64,000 nt of DNA from Ridgeia piscesae. Taxonomy: Eukaryota; Annelida; Polychaeta; Sabellida; Siboglinidae. The stretch spans positions 511,001-575,000 of the forward strand of contig JAODUO010000039.1 in NCBI GenBank assembly GCA_025642075.2. Direction: 5' to 3'. The notes below the pieces were generated by a model. That model had not been told where the DNA came from. It did no database searches and saw nothing but the letters and a program-made list of their open reading frames with translations. Shown piece by piece: positions 31,579 to 45,300 of this stretch. The position numbers were made by a program, and so were the translations under genes. Position 1 is the first letter of the stretch; every line of letters starts with the position of its first letter.

Positions 31579-31635
<57 letters not shown>
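31441..31635. repeat. (AT)n / (TATAA)n AT-only palindromic block
   Basis: Pure AT dinucleotides flank TATTATAT- and ATAATATA-type repeats that are reverse complements of each other around 31517-31585. Nearly 200 bp consist only of A and T. Confidence 0.9.
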
Positions 31636-31639
<4 letters not shown>

Positions 31640-31733
31640 AAGCAGTCCGAATATGTTGCATTCCGTGATGTTTTGAAATCCGGAGCAGGCCTTGCGTCTT
31701 AGAAAAGTTTATTATTGTAAACCCTCTTTATTT

Positions 31734-31790
31734 CAGTAGTAGCAGTAGCAGTAGCAGTAGCAGTAGCAGTAGCAGTAGCAGTAGCAGTAG

Positions 31791-31825
<35 letters not shown>

Positions 31826-31836
31826 ACAGCAGTAGT
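31734..31836. repeat. (CAGTAG)n/(CAGCAA)n hexamer repeat
   Basis: AGTAGC hexamers give way to CAGCAGCAG and CAACAG units. All are simple variants of a CAG/TAG trinucleotide repeat. Confidence 0.9.
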
Positions 31837-32139
31837 GTTACTTATATGTGCGTTTTAAATAATATTCCGGACACATATTTTTATGTTTTACCTGTTGTAA
31901 TATATTTCCGACTGACAAGGCCATGGTGCGTTAGGTATTGTGTGCATTGTTTTACGGCAACTCCATTTGTTGTGCAGGTATTTAATATAATAATCCAAAA
32001 TGCCAACTTCCCGATTTCGCGGTTTCTCCATAAAACGTATATGTTATTCATCTCCCGGCTTCCTTGGTCACGTCCCGACTTTACGGTTCTCCCGATTTGT
32101 GGGTTTAATTTAAAAGGATGATGTCCATTCCACATTTAT

Positions 32140-32549
<410 letters not shown>

Positions 32550-32754
32550 GCATAAATTGTATTTAATAAACCGGTAACATTGGTCGCTAGTTTGAAAGTT
32601 GCGCTGATGATCTATTTTTTCAAATTGTAAATAAAACATACAAACTGTAAACAGGACACTCAAACTGTGAATGAAATAATCAACATAACAATAAAACACT
32701 CAGATTGCAGATTAAAAACCAGCTCAGTGAACTTCTTGGTAATAATAGCGAATA

Positions 32755-33136
32755 CCTGGCAATAACCGATATGATTGTACATCGTCCTCAGTCCTAGAAA
32801 CGGAATAGAGAACCTCCCTTTAACCGACGTGGTTATACATCGAACTGCGATCCTGGCAACGGAACAAACGCCTCCCTTTACCCGTGGTTATAACCGTGGT
32901 TTTACACCGAACTGACATCCTGGCAACGGAACAAATACCTCCCTTTACCCATGGTTATAACCGTGGTTTTACACCGAACTGACATCCTGGCAACGGAACA
33001 AATACCTCCCTTTACCCATGGTTATAACCGTGGTTTTACACCGAACTGACATCCTGGCAACGGAACAAACACCTCCCTTTACCCGTGGTTATAACCGTGG
33101 TTTTACACCGAACTGACATCCTGGCAACGGAACAGG
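32755..33136. repeat. 67-bp minisatellite, about 5-6 copies
   Basis: GGAACAAA marks unit starts at 32861, 32928, 32995 and 33062, exactly 67 bp apart, with a truncated end at 33129. Two diverged, shorter units precede them from about 32755. Typical unit text includes CCTCCCTTTACCC, GGTTATAACCGTGG and ACACCGAACTGACATCCTGG. Confidence 0.9.
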
Positions 33137-33946
33137 TTATGCATCGTTGGCTATATTAATAAATGTGTTCACAAGTTATCACGAGGTAGGCCTATTCTGT
33201 TAATTTTTACCGTGAAATTGTATTCAATCCATATACAATATACGTTATATCGATGTATATGTCCATACCACGTGACACATCATCTTCGATTCGTGACATT
33301 CCTAGGAATAAATCGAGCTCGCATTTCAGGGATTTGAATGACAACTGGGGTATTTTGTAAGCATTGTTGAGCTGTGTAATTAAGAAGTTGTTTCTCATGT
33401 TAACACATATTTCGGCGGTTATTATGTTATATATACATATAGATAAGTATTGCGTAACACGATTTTACAATAAAAATGAACGGACAACCTTATTGTAAAC
33501 ACTGCATTATCGAACCGAACATTACATAACTTAGCGTTCCGGGGATCGATAGGCGCGACAGAAATTGTACAATAAGATCTTGTCATATAACTATTATTTT
33601 TGCGTTAATAAAACGTCACTGCTTTGGTATCATCTACGGATATGACACACTTGTAAACTATTTCCAGATATCCGTTTAAGTGTCCGACTCCGTCGATAGA
33701 AGATAACAGGAGAGTTGGTTTCCGATGCCATTACTAGAGTGAGAAATACAGATAACGACATAACCTAACACAACCTCCCAATGCATTTTCTTAACTTTTA
33801 TTTTCCATGCGTGGTGACTGTATTGACATTTATCGCTTGTATACAGGTAGTATCGATATTTATGCATACATTTGACGCAGACTAACACATATTCGACAAC
33901 TGCCTCATTAGTCAGCGTATATCTCTTAAAGGGTCAACCCCTGCAA

Positions 33947-34436
33947 GTTTACCGCTGTCGCGCTTACATTTTCCCGGTCGTTAAAAACGTTCCGGTTGAC
34001 GTTTCTGCGCATGCGCAATAAATGTAAAATTATCAATATCCAGCGACACAACAAAGCATTTTCGGTATAAATGCCACGAGCTGTTCGTTAAACCTCCTTG
34101 TGATGATTACTGTGAAAAGTTTCTTAAAAAGTCGTTCAATGCAATAAAATATTACGTTTTTCGTAAATCACTGTCACGGATTATGGCGCACTACAGTCAC
34201 GTGATTTACGCTTGCTCTCAAAACATGCCTCAAAACTTGTTTGCCCCGTGGTCATTTGCGACAAGTAACCTGGCTGAGAGGTTATATACATCCCAACGAA
34301 CAACCCGTAGTATTTATACCATAAATGCTTTGTCTTTTCGCTGCACAGTGGTGATTTTACATATATCGCGCATGCGCAGAAACGTCAACCGGAACGTTTA
34401 TAACGCCGGAACAATGTAAGCGCTACACCGCGTTAC
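33947..34436. mobile_element. Foldback-type MITE with ~143-bp inverted arms
   Basis: The arms 33947-34090 and 34295-34436 are reverse complements with few differences; 33985-34016 and 34368-34399 are 32 identical bases. The loop of about 200 bp has its own inner palindrome (CGTAAATCAC near 34164, GTGATTTACG near 34201). No coding frame of note is present. Exact ends and target duplications are not clear. The arms carry NRF1-type palindromes. Confidence 0.65.
34006..34017. promoter_or_regulatory. NRF1-type palindrome in left MITE arm
   Basis: TGCGCATGCGCA is a perfect self-complementary match to the NRF1 consensus. The right arm has the near-identical CGCGCATGCGCA at 34367-34378. These are motif matches only. 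Confidence 0.35.
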
Positions 34437-35683
34437 GTGATGACGTGAACTAAGCGATGACGAAGAACATCGAGCTGCGAACTGGGTGAATGCGTGGATG
34501 CGGCCTTTTCTCTCCTTTCGCTGTTCAATTCCATGACATAGTATAACGTATTTTCTTGTGAATTCGCCTGCATTTTCTACTTGAAATGTTGAATTGGCAG
34601 TATAGTATTATTTACAAACGAAATATTAGTTTTAGGGCCGTCCAGTTGTAAGCCTCCATTTGCCTTGTTATGTCGTGTGTGTGTATATGGCTGTGTGTTT
34701 TGACTAGACGGTAGATGTCGTAATAAGTGAAAACAAAACGGTTCTTTTTATTCCAAAATGTTAGACTAAACACCTCGCGTGTGACATATTGAGGACATCA
34801 GGCACAGACACTTCGCTGCACGATTACGAACATAATAATTATACACACGTAGTACCTCTAGATTACATTGTCTCACAATCACCCTTGGTGTGCATTGCCT
34901 TTATAAATGTATTTACACATTACTGTAAGTTTATGGTGATGATGATGGTGATGTTGATGTTGATTATTATTATGGGGTCAGTACAGAAATCGTATTTATC
35001 AAGTGAACTTTCCATAAAATGCGAGGCGGGCCAGGGGATCTAACTTCGGGGAATGGAGAGTGAGGCGGCAGAGGGAGAGGGAGGCGGTTACCCTACGGGT
35101 GGTGCTGGGAAGAGTTAAGAATCCGTGCTAGCAAGTACCAGGGTCACCGCGTGGTTTCCGGGTCGTCCTTGTCGCCTTGTCGGGACAACATCTGTCGCTG
35201 CCGCTTCAAAGTCGCAACTGATCCAATCCAAAGTCCCGACGCAGAAATAGGCGCCTCAGTCGTTTGCAGAGTGCATCTTTTTGGCCCAATTTTACGACAA
35301 ATGAGTCGGACTTATAAATATATATGTAAGGCGGGTTTTTGAAACTGCAATTCGCAAATCCATGCCAAGATTAATTGTGGAATGCGGTGATTTACGGCCT
35401 CGTTCTCGTGAAGAGATCTGCTGTTTGTCTCTCGTGGGTGGTGCTGTTTTGGTCGCCATTGATACGCCGATTGTTAGCCTAAGCACTGGCACTAGTGCTT
35501 TGGACCCTGTTCTATGGTTGTGTCTGTAGTCTGTACTTAGAGACTCCGAGACTATCAGACGATTGCGTCATTTCACTTGCCTGCCACACACAAGGAGGCG
35601 AACTAAGTGAATGGCGTATCATGCTAACCCCCGTTACTAAGTGCATAGGACGGGCAATAACAATGTACAGAGAGTACCAGGAA

Positions 35684-35686
<3 letters not shown>

Positions 35687-35727
<41 letters not shown>

Positions 35728-35788
35728 GCGTGTGCGTGTGCGTGTGGGTGCGTGTGCTGATGCTGTGTGTGGTGTGTGGTGCGTGCGC

Positions 35789-35850
<62 letters not shown>

Positions 35851-35860
35851 GCTTGCGTGC
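35687..35860. repeat. (GT)n/(GTGC)n microsatellite
   Basis: GT array with GCGTGT and GGTGTGT breaks near 35723-35790. Confidence 0.9.
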
Positions 35861-36966
35861 GTATCTGTGTGCATGTATGCATGCATGCATAAGTCGACTA
35901 TAGAAGAATAACTTACTACGTTAAGCATGAACCGACATATAATGATTCCTAATTACTATACTGTAGTATAGGTGTATACATTATAGGAAACTATAAATAT
36001 ATAATATTAAACATAAAATTTAAAATATCAAAAAAAATTTGTTCCGTGACTATTTCTTACAATTCTTGTTAGATTTGTGTACAAAAAACATATAGACTAA
36101 GCAACTGTCCAGTTTTCACACCTTTCTGGACACCTGCCCTATGAGCTATTACAGGTGCAATGCAGTAGACGACAATCAGTCGACACACATCCATTGAACA
36201 GTCTGGAGCTGGTGTTTAGAAACCAGATAGTCAAATTGTAATTCAAGTTTGTCTTGTTTTGTCTTGTCTTGTAATTAGTAGTCCAAGTGACACTCAGAAT
36301 ACAATCGTGATCGCTTTCATTGACACTTTACGAACAAATGCTATGTAGAGTGAATCAATGGCTTCATCTGGCCGTACCATTCGCATGAAATGTAACAATT
36401 AAAGACAAGTTGTATTACGATAACGTATCATTGACAGTGTGAAACACTGGCAGAGTTTCTACATACTGTAAATAATTACTCGCTTTTATTTGCCACCGAG
36501 TTTGTTTCTTCTTAAATCGACCAGAATCAAAACCGTTTTAATTCGCTCAGGTGTGCAATACGAAAAGCTTTACTTACTAGATAGTCTTTGAATAAATTAA
36601 ATTTGTGACTTTGTCCTGTAACTTTTTTCTAGGTAAAACTGAGACTTTTCCGTAATGTTTTTCTATGACTATATGGCCGTCAATATGTAAATCAGCCAAC
36701 CGTTCATCTGATTTCAAACATACTATTACGTGTCCATTAAGGTGTAAATCAACTAAGTAAGTTGATAATTAGCATAACGATTTTAATAAATTCGTTAATT
36801 TGAAACTATTATTAACTTATTAGTTTTTGCTGCTTCTTCTTTGGTTCTTTGCTGCTTCTTTTTCCGTCATACTAATACTATGGTATCGTATTTATATTTA
36901 AAAAAAGCCTTGCATAATATAATATAGACACTATGTTAATATGTAAAAAAACCTAGATAATACATC

Positions 36967-37023
36967 ATTGATTGTGTGTCCTTAGGATATATCTATGATA
37001 TACCCTAAGGACACAAAATCAAT
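36967..37023. repeat. 57-bp near-perfect palindrome
   Basis: The left arm, from ATTGATTG through GTGTCCTTAGG, mirrors the right arm, CCTAAGGACAC through AATCAAT, around a loop of a few bases. Stem about 26 bp. Confidence 0.75.
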
Positions 37024-37040
37024 TAGGTATAATTAGTTTA

Positions 37041-37042
<2 letters not shown>

Positions 37043-37100
<58 letters not shown>

Positions 37101-37121
37101 CTTATGGATATAAATAAATTA

Positions 37122-37208
<87 letters not shown>
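37043..37208. repeat. Two (AT)n microsatellites
   Basis: AT arrays at 37043-37091 and about 37119-37208, with a short ACACACAC linker region between. Confidence 0.95.
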
Positions 37209-37211
<3 letters not shown>

Positions 37212-37283
37212 ATAATTAAAATAAGTGACGTTATTCACTGATATGTCAAAATACGGAACAACCGGTGCGTAATGGACGTCTAA

Positions 37284-37375
37284 CCAATCGCAGCGACCGT
37301 GGCGAACAAAGCGGGTCATACGGTAAACACTTCAAACGGTGCAGCGACGCGTGCGCATTCCCGTTCTATAAATAG
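37284..37375 (+). promoter_or_regulatory. Promoter-like CCAAT + TATA pair
   Basis: CCAATCG at 37284 and TATAAATAG at 37367-37375 are about 80 bp apart in a CpG-rich block that follows an AT microsatellite. This predicts a start near 37395-37400. The frame 37299-37658 that overlaps it has no recognisable homology. It may be an alternative upstream promoter of cyclin D. Confidence 0.35.
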
Positions 37376-38845
37376 CCAAGTTGCCGACTGCACGAGACGA
37401 AGCGATTTGCATACATTAGAATCTATTTTACATATTTTGAAGCTGTTGGTTTTAGGCGGGGGCGACCTAGACTACAGGATAAAAAAATGTTTTAATAAGC
37501 GTGCGAAAATGATGTTAAGCGGTATGTCAAACTGTCAGTATATACAACATGCAACGATGTACACGTGTGTCAGTGTAACAAGGTTGTCCCCCGGAGCCAA
37601 GCTCCAGACGGCAAGCGAACAAGGAAGCCTTTGGCTTATAGAGTTCACTAAAATATAATAATATTATTATTTCTTATAGGATTATACATGAATTAGTATT
37701 GTACATAAGGATATGTATTTCGTCAACGCCTAGGTTACGTTACTCAGCCTAATGCCGACTGTTATTTTGTTAACAACCAATGAATTCTAGTTTCACATAG
37801 TTAGACGCTGGTGAACAACGATTTGGGACCTGTAAAAACTCGTCTGTGCAGAACGACTGGTTGGCATTTCGCCGACAGCAATCAGACTTTGAACGGAGAT
37901 TTTGCAATCGACCACAAATGCTGACAACGGCACGTTGTAAAAGCGTGGGTGGTCGAAACAGGCAGCAAATAGACTGAAATTAACTAATCATACCGTTCCT
38001 TTAGTTAAGTTTTGATAGCTATTTACGACGATTATAGTTTACAGGTCAAAGCTATACTATTGCCCATATACTAATTAAACGTTTTGATTTGTAATCAGAT
38101 TTGAATTTTTTTTATTTATTTAACCTAAATAAATAATAACATTATGAATTAACGTATTGTTACATTATATTTAGACATAGAAGTTGAGAATAAATTGTAA
38201 AAATACTAATTGTGTCAAACAAATAAATTTTATGAAAATATAAATAATAGTGGTAAAAAGATCAGTGGCACAGTAGTGTCATGATTGCAGTGTGTTAATT
38301 ATTATAAATTAACAACTACAATTGTTAAGGATAATGGTGCATTTTATTCGTTCCTGCAGCAGAAACATACATTATTCAGATATACGTACGATGCAAATAA
38401 CGTACAATAACAATGTACATAATATCAACAAAATACAAAACAAATCGCTGAAGATACCGTAAGATTCCGACGGCAAAGTGAAGGGAACCAAGTACAGCAT
38501 GTCAGTATTTGTGTAACAAAATCAAATACGCGAACAATGCTAGATTACGCCCAGTTATATCGCATTCTTATGCAGTCTTTTAAAGACAATGTTTACATAA
38601 GTAAAGCAACATTCCTCGTATTTAGGCTTATGCGACGGCGACCTTCCCATTCGCCGTTGCCCTATTGGCGCTGTGGTGGCAACTACCTACACGGCCAGCA
38701 CGCGCCCCTCGACCCTCCCACGCCGACTGCCCCGCACCACAGACAAGACCTCGTGCTTTCGTACATTTGGGGGGGTTTGAACATCACCGGACCAAGGTGC
38801 CACCCACTTGGTAGGTCACCGTCGCCATCGGCTCATGAATGGACG

Positions 38846-38960
38846 CCAATCGTGGGCGGAGCCTAAAAAGACAATGACTGCAACCTCAATAAAGCTGTCA
38901 GTAATCGCGGCGAGGTTTCGAGTGCATGTTCCGGGGCCCCCGCGATCATCTGTCTATAAA
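38846..38960 (+). promoter_or_regulatory. Probable cyclin D core promoter (CCAAT, GC box, TATA)
   Basis: A CCAAT pentamer lies at 38846-38850, a GC box GGGCGG at 38854-38859 and TATAAA at 38955-38960. Together they would place the start site near 38985-38990. The transcript would then have a leader of about 180 nt with no upstream ATG before the cyclin D start. The wider block 38640-39050 is GC- and CpG-rich compared with the AT-rich DNA upstream. No transcript data are available, so a further upstream non-coding exon cannot be excluded. Confidence 0.5.
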
Positions 38961-38984
38961 GGACTCCTGCTACCAACCGCGTTC

Positions 38985-39167
38985 AAAGCGGTATAGCGGT
39001 GTCGAACGCGTGGTTGTGTTGTTTTGATTCTCGCTCGTTGTCCTCTCGCCGCTAAAATATTTATACCACAGTCGTTGTGTTAAATACTGGACTACCAACT
39101 TGACAAGTCGTAACGTCTGCCAGCTTTGGAGTATCCGATCCCGTACGACTTGCCCGATCGCTCGACC
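38985..39167 (+). other. Putative cyclin D 5' UTR
   Basis: This leader is inferred from the TATA position. It has no ATG, and it contains an in-frame TAA at 39111-39113 that fixes the coding start downstream of it. Confidence 0.4.
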
Positions 39168-39362
39168 ATGGATTTGTTCTGTACGGAAACAGAGTCGGTC
39201 AAACGAAGCTTCGAAGATCCTGTATTACTGAAGGACGATCGAGTTTTGCAAAACTTACTTGCGACAGAAGATAGGTACCTACCGGCGCCGTCATACTTCA
39301 ACTGTGTACAGACTGACATTAAACCGTTCATGAGGAAAATGGTGGCGACTTGGATGCTCGAG
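39168..39362 (+). CDS. CCND: Cyclin D exon 1 (coding part), residues 1-65
   Basis: This part runs from the ATG to the glutamate of TWMLE and ends at the donor GAG|GTAAAG, phase 0. It encodes the LxCxE motif, the DDRVLQNLL helix, and the conserved RYLP and YFNCVQ segments that begin the first cyclin fold. There is no other ATG between the putative TATA-defined start site and this one. Confidence 0.95.
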
Positions 39363-42300
39363 GTAAAGCGGGTTTCGTTTCGTTTGTCTATGATAATGTC
39401 GGAGGGCCGAGGTGTTTGGGGGGGATTTTCGTGTGAACATGTTCGTGTGCTGACTATGGAAATGTTATGGTAATTTTCGACTGATATCCACTGACATATG
39501 TGCGTGTGAATTTATAGTCTGGGTAGCTTTGGTGGAATTTCGCGAACTTAAACGCAAGGTGGTGAGTCGGCCAGTGAAGTAACTTCGAGTCGGGTTGTTG
39601 TAGACGGGGTCAGCGTTCGAGGGGTTTATGATTATGTTTCACGATTTTCCTGCCTTAAAACATTCTCATAGACACGTTGACACAATGAACTCACTCTATG
39701 CGACACATTGAGTAGTTTACTGGCGTGACACACGATTAAAACAGCAAATAAGTTCACTCGATGTTGCTCGAATTTCAGGACACGGTCCTCGTTGCGCTTG
39801 CTAAAGGGTGGTCGGCTTTGACAGCGAAGTGTGCTTTTGTTTGCGCTTAACAACTATTAACTTCACAATGGTAATTTTGTGCACACTTTGCTCGACGTTT
39901 CGGTACTGGTTATAGCGACATCGGGTGAATGGCGCGGTGGTGGCGAATTTAAATTGCCGTGTTACTTTGCGACTTCGCAAAGTCGCATGGCAAGATGTCA
40001 GCCGTCGCTGATGTGGCGACTTCGGTCTGGCTTGGCAATGCTCGGCCGGGTCGCGTTTCCTTTCTTTAGTTTTGTTGTGCATTTCAATGTTGCGGTTTTT
40101 AGTAAGCCTAACATTTGTGGCATATCCCATTTGTGTATGTTAGTATTACAATATTAAAAGTTATATCTTGGCAGATTTTAAAATCAACATTTACTAACTT
40201 TTCGCGTCTTATGTATGTCAAGTAAGACACGAGCCTGAGGCATGAATGTCATTCATCGATATCGACACAACAATAAGATAGAGCCACCAACAGTGAAAGT
40301 AACGCAGCCTTGACTAGGAATAATGTAACACTGATAGGGGTAGCGTTTTATTTAATTTTGCTTTTAATAACCTTTCGTTTGACATTTTTAGACTCCGTCA
40401 GTCATCACATGTTAGGGTGTCCACATGTTAGGGTGTAGACTAGCGTCCCCTACACTGCAAACGTTTAGTTATAGCTAAGACGCAGGCGCCAGTAGGTGAT
40501 GTCACCAGATGTTAACTGTCGAAGTGACCCTAACTATTGCTAGGCGATTCGTTGCAGTTACGTAACTGACAGACGCTCGAGTCTAACATGGCTGCCGGGT
40601 GTGCCTCGGATGTTCTGACGACGTGGCCGTTTTTCGCGGATCGACTACAATGTTTCTCTTTTGTGCTCAGGTCTGCGAGGAGCAGAAATGCGAAGAGGAG
40701 GTCTTCCCCCTTGCCATGAACTACCTCGACCGTGTACTGTCGGTGTTTCCGACAAAGAAGAGCCAACTACAGCTACTCGGCGCAGTCAGCATGTTCATCG
40801 CGTCAAAGCTGAAAGAAACGATACCTTTGACGGCCGAGAAACTCGTTATCTACACGGACAACTCGATCACGATGCACGAGTTGCTGGTGAGTGCTTGTCG
40901 ACATCTTCCTTCGATACAATGTGTCCGATTTTGTGATACTTTAGCCCGGCCCAACGGACACCTGCTGGGACCTTGCTTCTCTCCATCCGGGCATGTCTAG
41001 TCTGGCGGAACTAGGTTAACCGCCAGTTGCCGGTTGAGCCCGACATATTATGTAACAGTCGTGGGAACGTCAGCCCGATTACTGATTACCACATTACCTT
41101 AAATTGGGGCCTCATATCCTGACAATATTTGTCACTGACTGTGACGTGGTGTAATTCCTACGATTACCAAAATTTAACTTGGATCTTGGCGGTACATTTA
41201 CAAACAAACGTCGGAGCATTTATTATGTTTCTTGTCAGAAAAGAATCAGACTAAGTCCTAAGATGGGCAGCAAATATAACAATTGGCGGTGTTGTGAATA
41301 ACCGCGACTGTTTATAGATAAAATCCCAAATTTTTGTGCGTAATTTGACTAGTTCGGTTGCCGACGCACGGGGGCGCCACTGTTCATGTGCCTTCACCGT
41401 GGACGCTCCGACTGTCAGCGTTCCAAAGGTCGTGGGCATGTTTTATACTAACTCAGTAATATAACAATTAGTTATTAAACAATGTTAATTTGCATATTAA
41501 TTGGTTATATAAATTAGTGGTTTTTTTAAATTATATATTTAGTACTGGAATAGTTAATAATTTTTTATCACTTGTAAAACAATATGGTTTCTGATACATG
41601 CACATACCTAACATGTTTGTTGTCTTCTGTTTTCTAGGACTGGGAGATGTTTGTCTTGGGCAAGTTAAAGTGGGACATCTCGGCTGTGACACCACATGAC
41701 TTCCTTGAACAGATCTTGTCGCGGTTACCCATCGACCGACGATCGTTTAAAGTCCTCAAGAGGCATGCACAGACATTTATTGCATTGTGTGCAACAGGTG
41801 AGAATCATTTCGTATCTGTTTCCCGTGAACACCCCCCTACTTATCTCACGGCTTTGGACATATTGACACTGGGTTTGTGTGTGTTGTTTTCGTGCCTGGC
41901 TTAGCATACGTGGTCAGACTTCAACGTTTGCACTTTGATCATTTGGGTGTGTGTATATTAGTTACGTTCATGCCAAGCTTTAATCCAAGAAAGCGTTTGT
42001 TGTTCAGCCAGACAGGTTGAAACACAACTCAGCATATTTCCCAGTGCATCGACGTAGAATATGCAGCGTTAACACGCTCGGACCTGTAGCAGGGCATATG
42101 ACGCTGTGGTGTGTAGGCTGTTATTGTGTCGATGTTAATCCAATCTACGGCAATATTTTATTGTGTAAATACAGCAAGCACAAACTTGTTATTCTCCCTC
42201 AGTGTGGGGGGGTTATTGTCGTTTCTCGACTAGTCGAGAATTTATGTCGGACGAAACTGAACAAACATTGGAAGGGATATATACCGTAAATCTGAGTGGC

Positions 42301-45300
42301 ATTTCTGTGTACGCAAGTAAGTTGCAGTGATTGTTCGTTATGGCAATACCAGTCTAGACTTGTAGTGGAACAAGCGATTTGCACGGCCATGCGTCCATTG
42401 AGTTACACAGCAATCTTACATAGTTGCACTGCACCACCATAAGGCGGGCCAGCAGGCGGCACTTTGTTCTGTTTAATAGCCTCCACCATTGAATAGATTT
42501 CTTCCTCAGACAAACCGTGATTCCATTGTTTGCTAAGTTAATTAACGGCCGCATCGTAACTACGTTTGATCTTCAATCAGAATGATTCCGCGAGACGTTT
42601 ATGCTCCATTCAGTATTTGTTATTATTGATCTGGCGTGTAGGAATTCTGTCTGTGTGTTGTGTGTGCGTAATTACAGGATCTCGATGTTTATATGATCAT
42701 TTGACATCTGATCTATAGGTTGTTTTCTGAAGAATCTTGTATAATTCTTATCTGCAATTCTAAGTACGTTCAGTGAGTGCATCACTTGAGGACTCCATAT
42801 AGGTTCATTCTGTCTGTCCCAGCATAAAACTCCTGTGGTTGGGTGTAATTAGAAATAATTATTTACCCTTTTATAAGTGTTTAATTTGTGTAACCCGTTC
42901 GTGTGTAATTAACCATTGTAGGCAGGTTCAGTAAATGATTGAGCTGTAGAAAGTCATTTGCAAAGTGGGTTTTGGAACATTGTATCAGTTTTCTGTGGAG
43001 ACAAAAACTAGTGTGCTGCTGAACTGGTCTTACAGCGTAGTGATCGCTACATTTTAGTCAAAGGAAACATTCTTTTCCATCAGGATTTGGATGTGTCAAT
43101 CCGTGATTGGTTTAGGAGATTTACCTTGGGAGGTCTGCTGTTCTCCCAGTGACAAGTACTGTGATACCCTCTTGTTGATTACCCCGTATAGCAGCCACTG
43201 ATAGCACTCTAGCACCATAGATGTAATCTTCAAAAGATGGATGCGCCATTGGTGTGATTTGACTGTCACCATGGGTCAGTGCTTTCAAAAAGGGGTAATT
43301 ACAGTGGGTAAGGTTTACAGTCTCACGGCTTTGACAACAGTGTTCACTGTCAAGGAGCAGAGGTCAAGCCCAGCCGGACTTTTCTGACCCAACAACTAGG
43401 CATTTCTGACCCAACAACTCCGGTGTTGATAATTAGGCGGGTTTTGTTTGCAAGTTTCACGATAACTGAGAACCCAGTCTGGTAGCGTGGACTTTGATGC
43501 GTGAAGCCTTGTGCCTTCTGAGAAGTCTGTAGGAATGTTTATTGTCCCATGTAAGGTATTCATGGCTGGCTGAGTGGCAGTGTCTGTGTGCGTAGTCGAG
43601 TTCGCCACCGCAAATGTTGGCTTTCTTATGAACCTATATGCGACTATTGTAATGGGCTGCGTTGGCGTTGAATAGCTGCATTGCACTAACAAGAATTGTC
43701 CCATTCTATAATATAGAAGGAATTTTATCCAGCTTAAATATACATAGTTCATTCATCGTTGGTCGCTGCGACGGCCGCTCTCAGACATGCAGTGCACGGC
43801 TTCTCTGACTGACTCGTTCATTTTTTGTAACACTGGGAAGGGTGGAATAAAAAGAGTATTAATTTTACCCTGTCAGTATTAAGTGTACTCAGGTTTTGCA
43901 TATTTCTAATTCACCGTCACTTTGGCTGTCTGGTGTGTTATGTAGATATGCCTTTGATATCAAGTTTTCATTTTTGCTGTGAAATCTCTATCGTGGAATG
44001 TGAATAGGGTGTTAGGATTAGAAACTCTGCAAAGTTGAGGAGGTTATTTACCCAGTTGGGAAAGGGAAAGTTGAATTGTTCAAATTTTTAAAAATAAAAT
44101 ATATACAGATCTAATTTTTTATTAATTGGTTGTTAATAATGTGTGCCTTGTTAAATAAAGTCTTCACATTTTCACAAGTGATAAATATAGAAAATATTGT
44201 TAACGTTATAATTGTTTGTTTCCAGATTTTAAATTCGCAATCTACCCTCCGTCGATGATCGCAGCAGGGAGTGTAAGCGCTGCAGCAAATGGATTACTCT
44301 CATCCGATTGGTGCACAAAAGTGAACTTGATCGACCGGTTGCAGAAGATTACATCAATAGACGCTGTAAGTATTTTTCAGTTCACCAAATAGCAAAACTA
44401 GTGCGGATTTTTCTTGGAGGACTGTGATCACAAAAATTTACTGTTTGATAAAAAATTATTAATTTATTTGAAATGCAAATTTGCTTGAATCTGTAGAAGA
44501 TATCTCACATACCAAACACCAACATGTTGGACCAATCATTAAGTGTCCATTAACATTTGGGAACTGCTGCAGTCACTATCTGATGAGCCAATGGAGTGAA
44601 AGGGATTCACGTTTATTAGTCGCCTCTAGCAACAAACACCCAATGAGGAGGCATTTCCCTTTGATTCACTCCCGCAAGGTGTACCCATTGGGAGGAACTT
44701 GAAATGGGAGAAAGGATTTGTCTGAAGCATTGAGGATTCCTAATGAAGCCATTGGGGTTGTAAAACTTGTCCATTAGCGGGAAGAGCCTGGATTGGAAAG
44801 ACTTTCCCAGTGGTCAGGGGAAGTGTGGTGACAAGGGATGGTACTACCAGTGCATCTCTGCTGCAGGGTACAACCCTTACCACCCTGTTCACCCTTGCAA
44901 CTGATTAAGTGGCGTGGGAAAGTCCGGAGTCATAGAGCTCTTCCATATCCCTGTCACAGCCCTAGGGATGGCATGGTGGAATGTAAGCTACCGTGATACC
45001 AGTTCCTGTGGGGTATATACCCTTCTGTGCTGATCATATATGAGCCACATACGCCCTATGTCAGTGCCCTCAATGTCAGGGCAAGTAGACGTTTAAAGTT
45101 TATGTGTGCAAGACTAGGCCACTCTCACTGGTTATGTGAGAAATATGGCTCCTGCCTGTGGCTGGAATCCCTGGTATGGTGGCGTGGCCATGTTATGTCT
45201 GTGCTTTATAAAACAATAAATTTCTCGTCACCCGAAATCGGCTGCATGTGTGGCGAGGTGGAGGTAAAAAGTGGGGGGAATATGCAGCCGTCGACTTCTC

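Larger units (their letters stand above)
34437..38845. other. Upstream flank of cyclin D
   Basis: It contains the GT array (35.7 kb), the palindrome at 36967, AT arrays, and the promoter-like block at 37284. The stretch 37.68-38.6 kb is AT-rich and otherwise featureless. Confidence 0.65.

Noticed and set aside
36967..37023. microRNA precursor
   Set aside because: The loop is too short and the stem too perfect for a typical animal pre-miRNA.
37299..37658. 119-residue frame upstream of cyclin D
   Set aside because: No recognisable homology; it overlaps the TATA-like element and its supposed ATG would lie upstream of the predicted start site.
38537..38866. 109-residue frame before cyclin D
   Set aside because: It covers the promoter region, ends next to the CCAAT and GC boxes, and has no homology or splice link to exon 1.
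39126..39167. Extending cyclin D upstream to a TTG at 39126
   Set aside because: Non-AUG start is unneeded; the ATG at 39168 aligns with the family start (MDLFC versus MELLC) and keeps the LxCxE motif in place.
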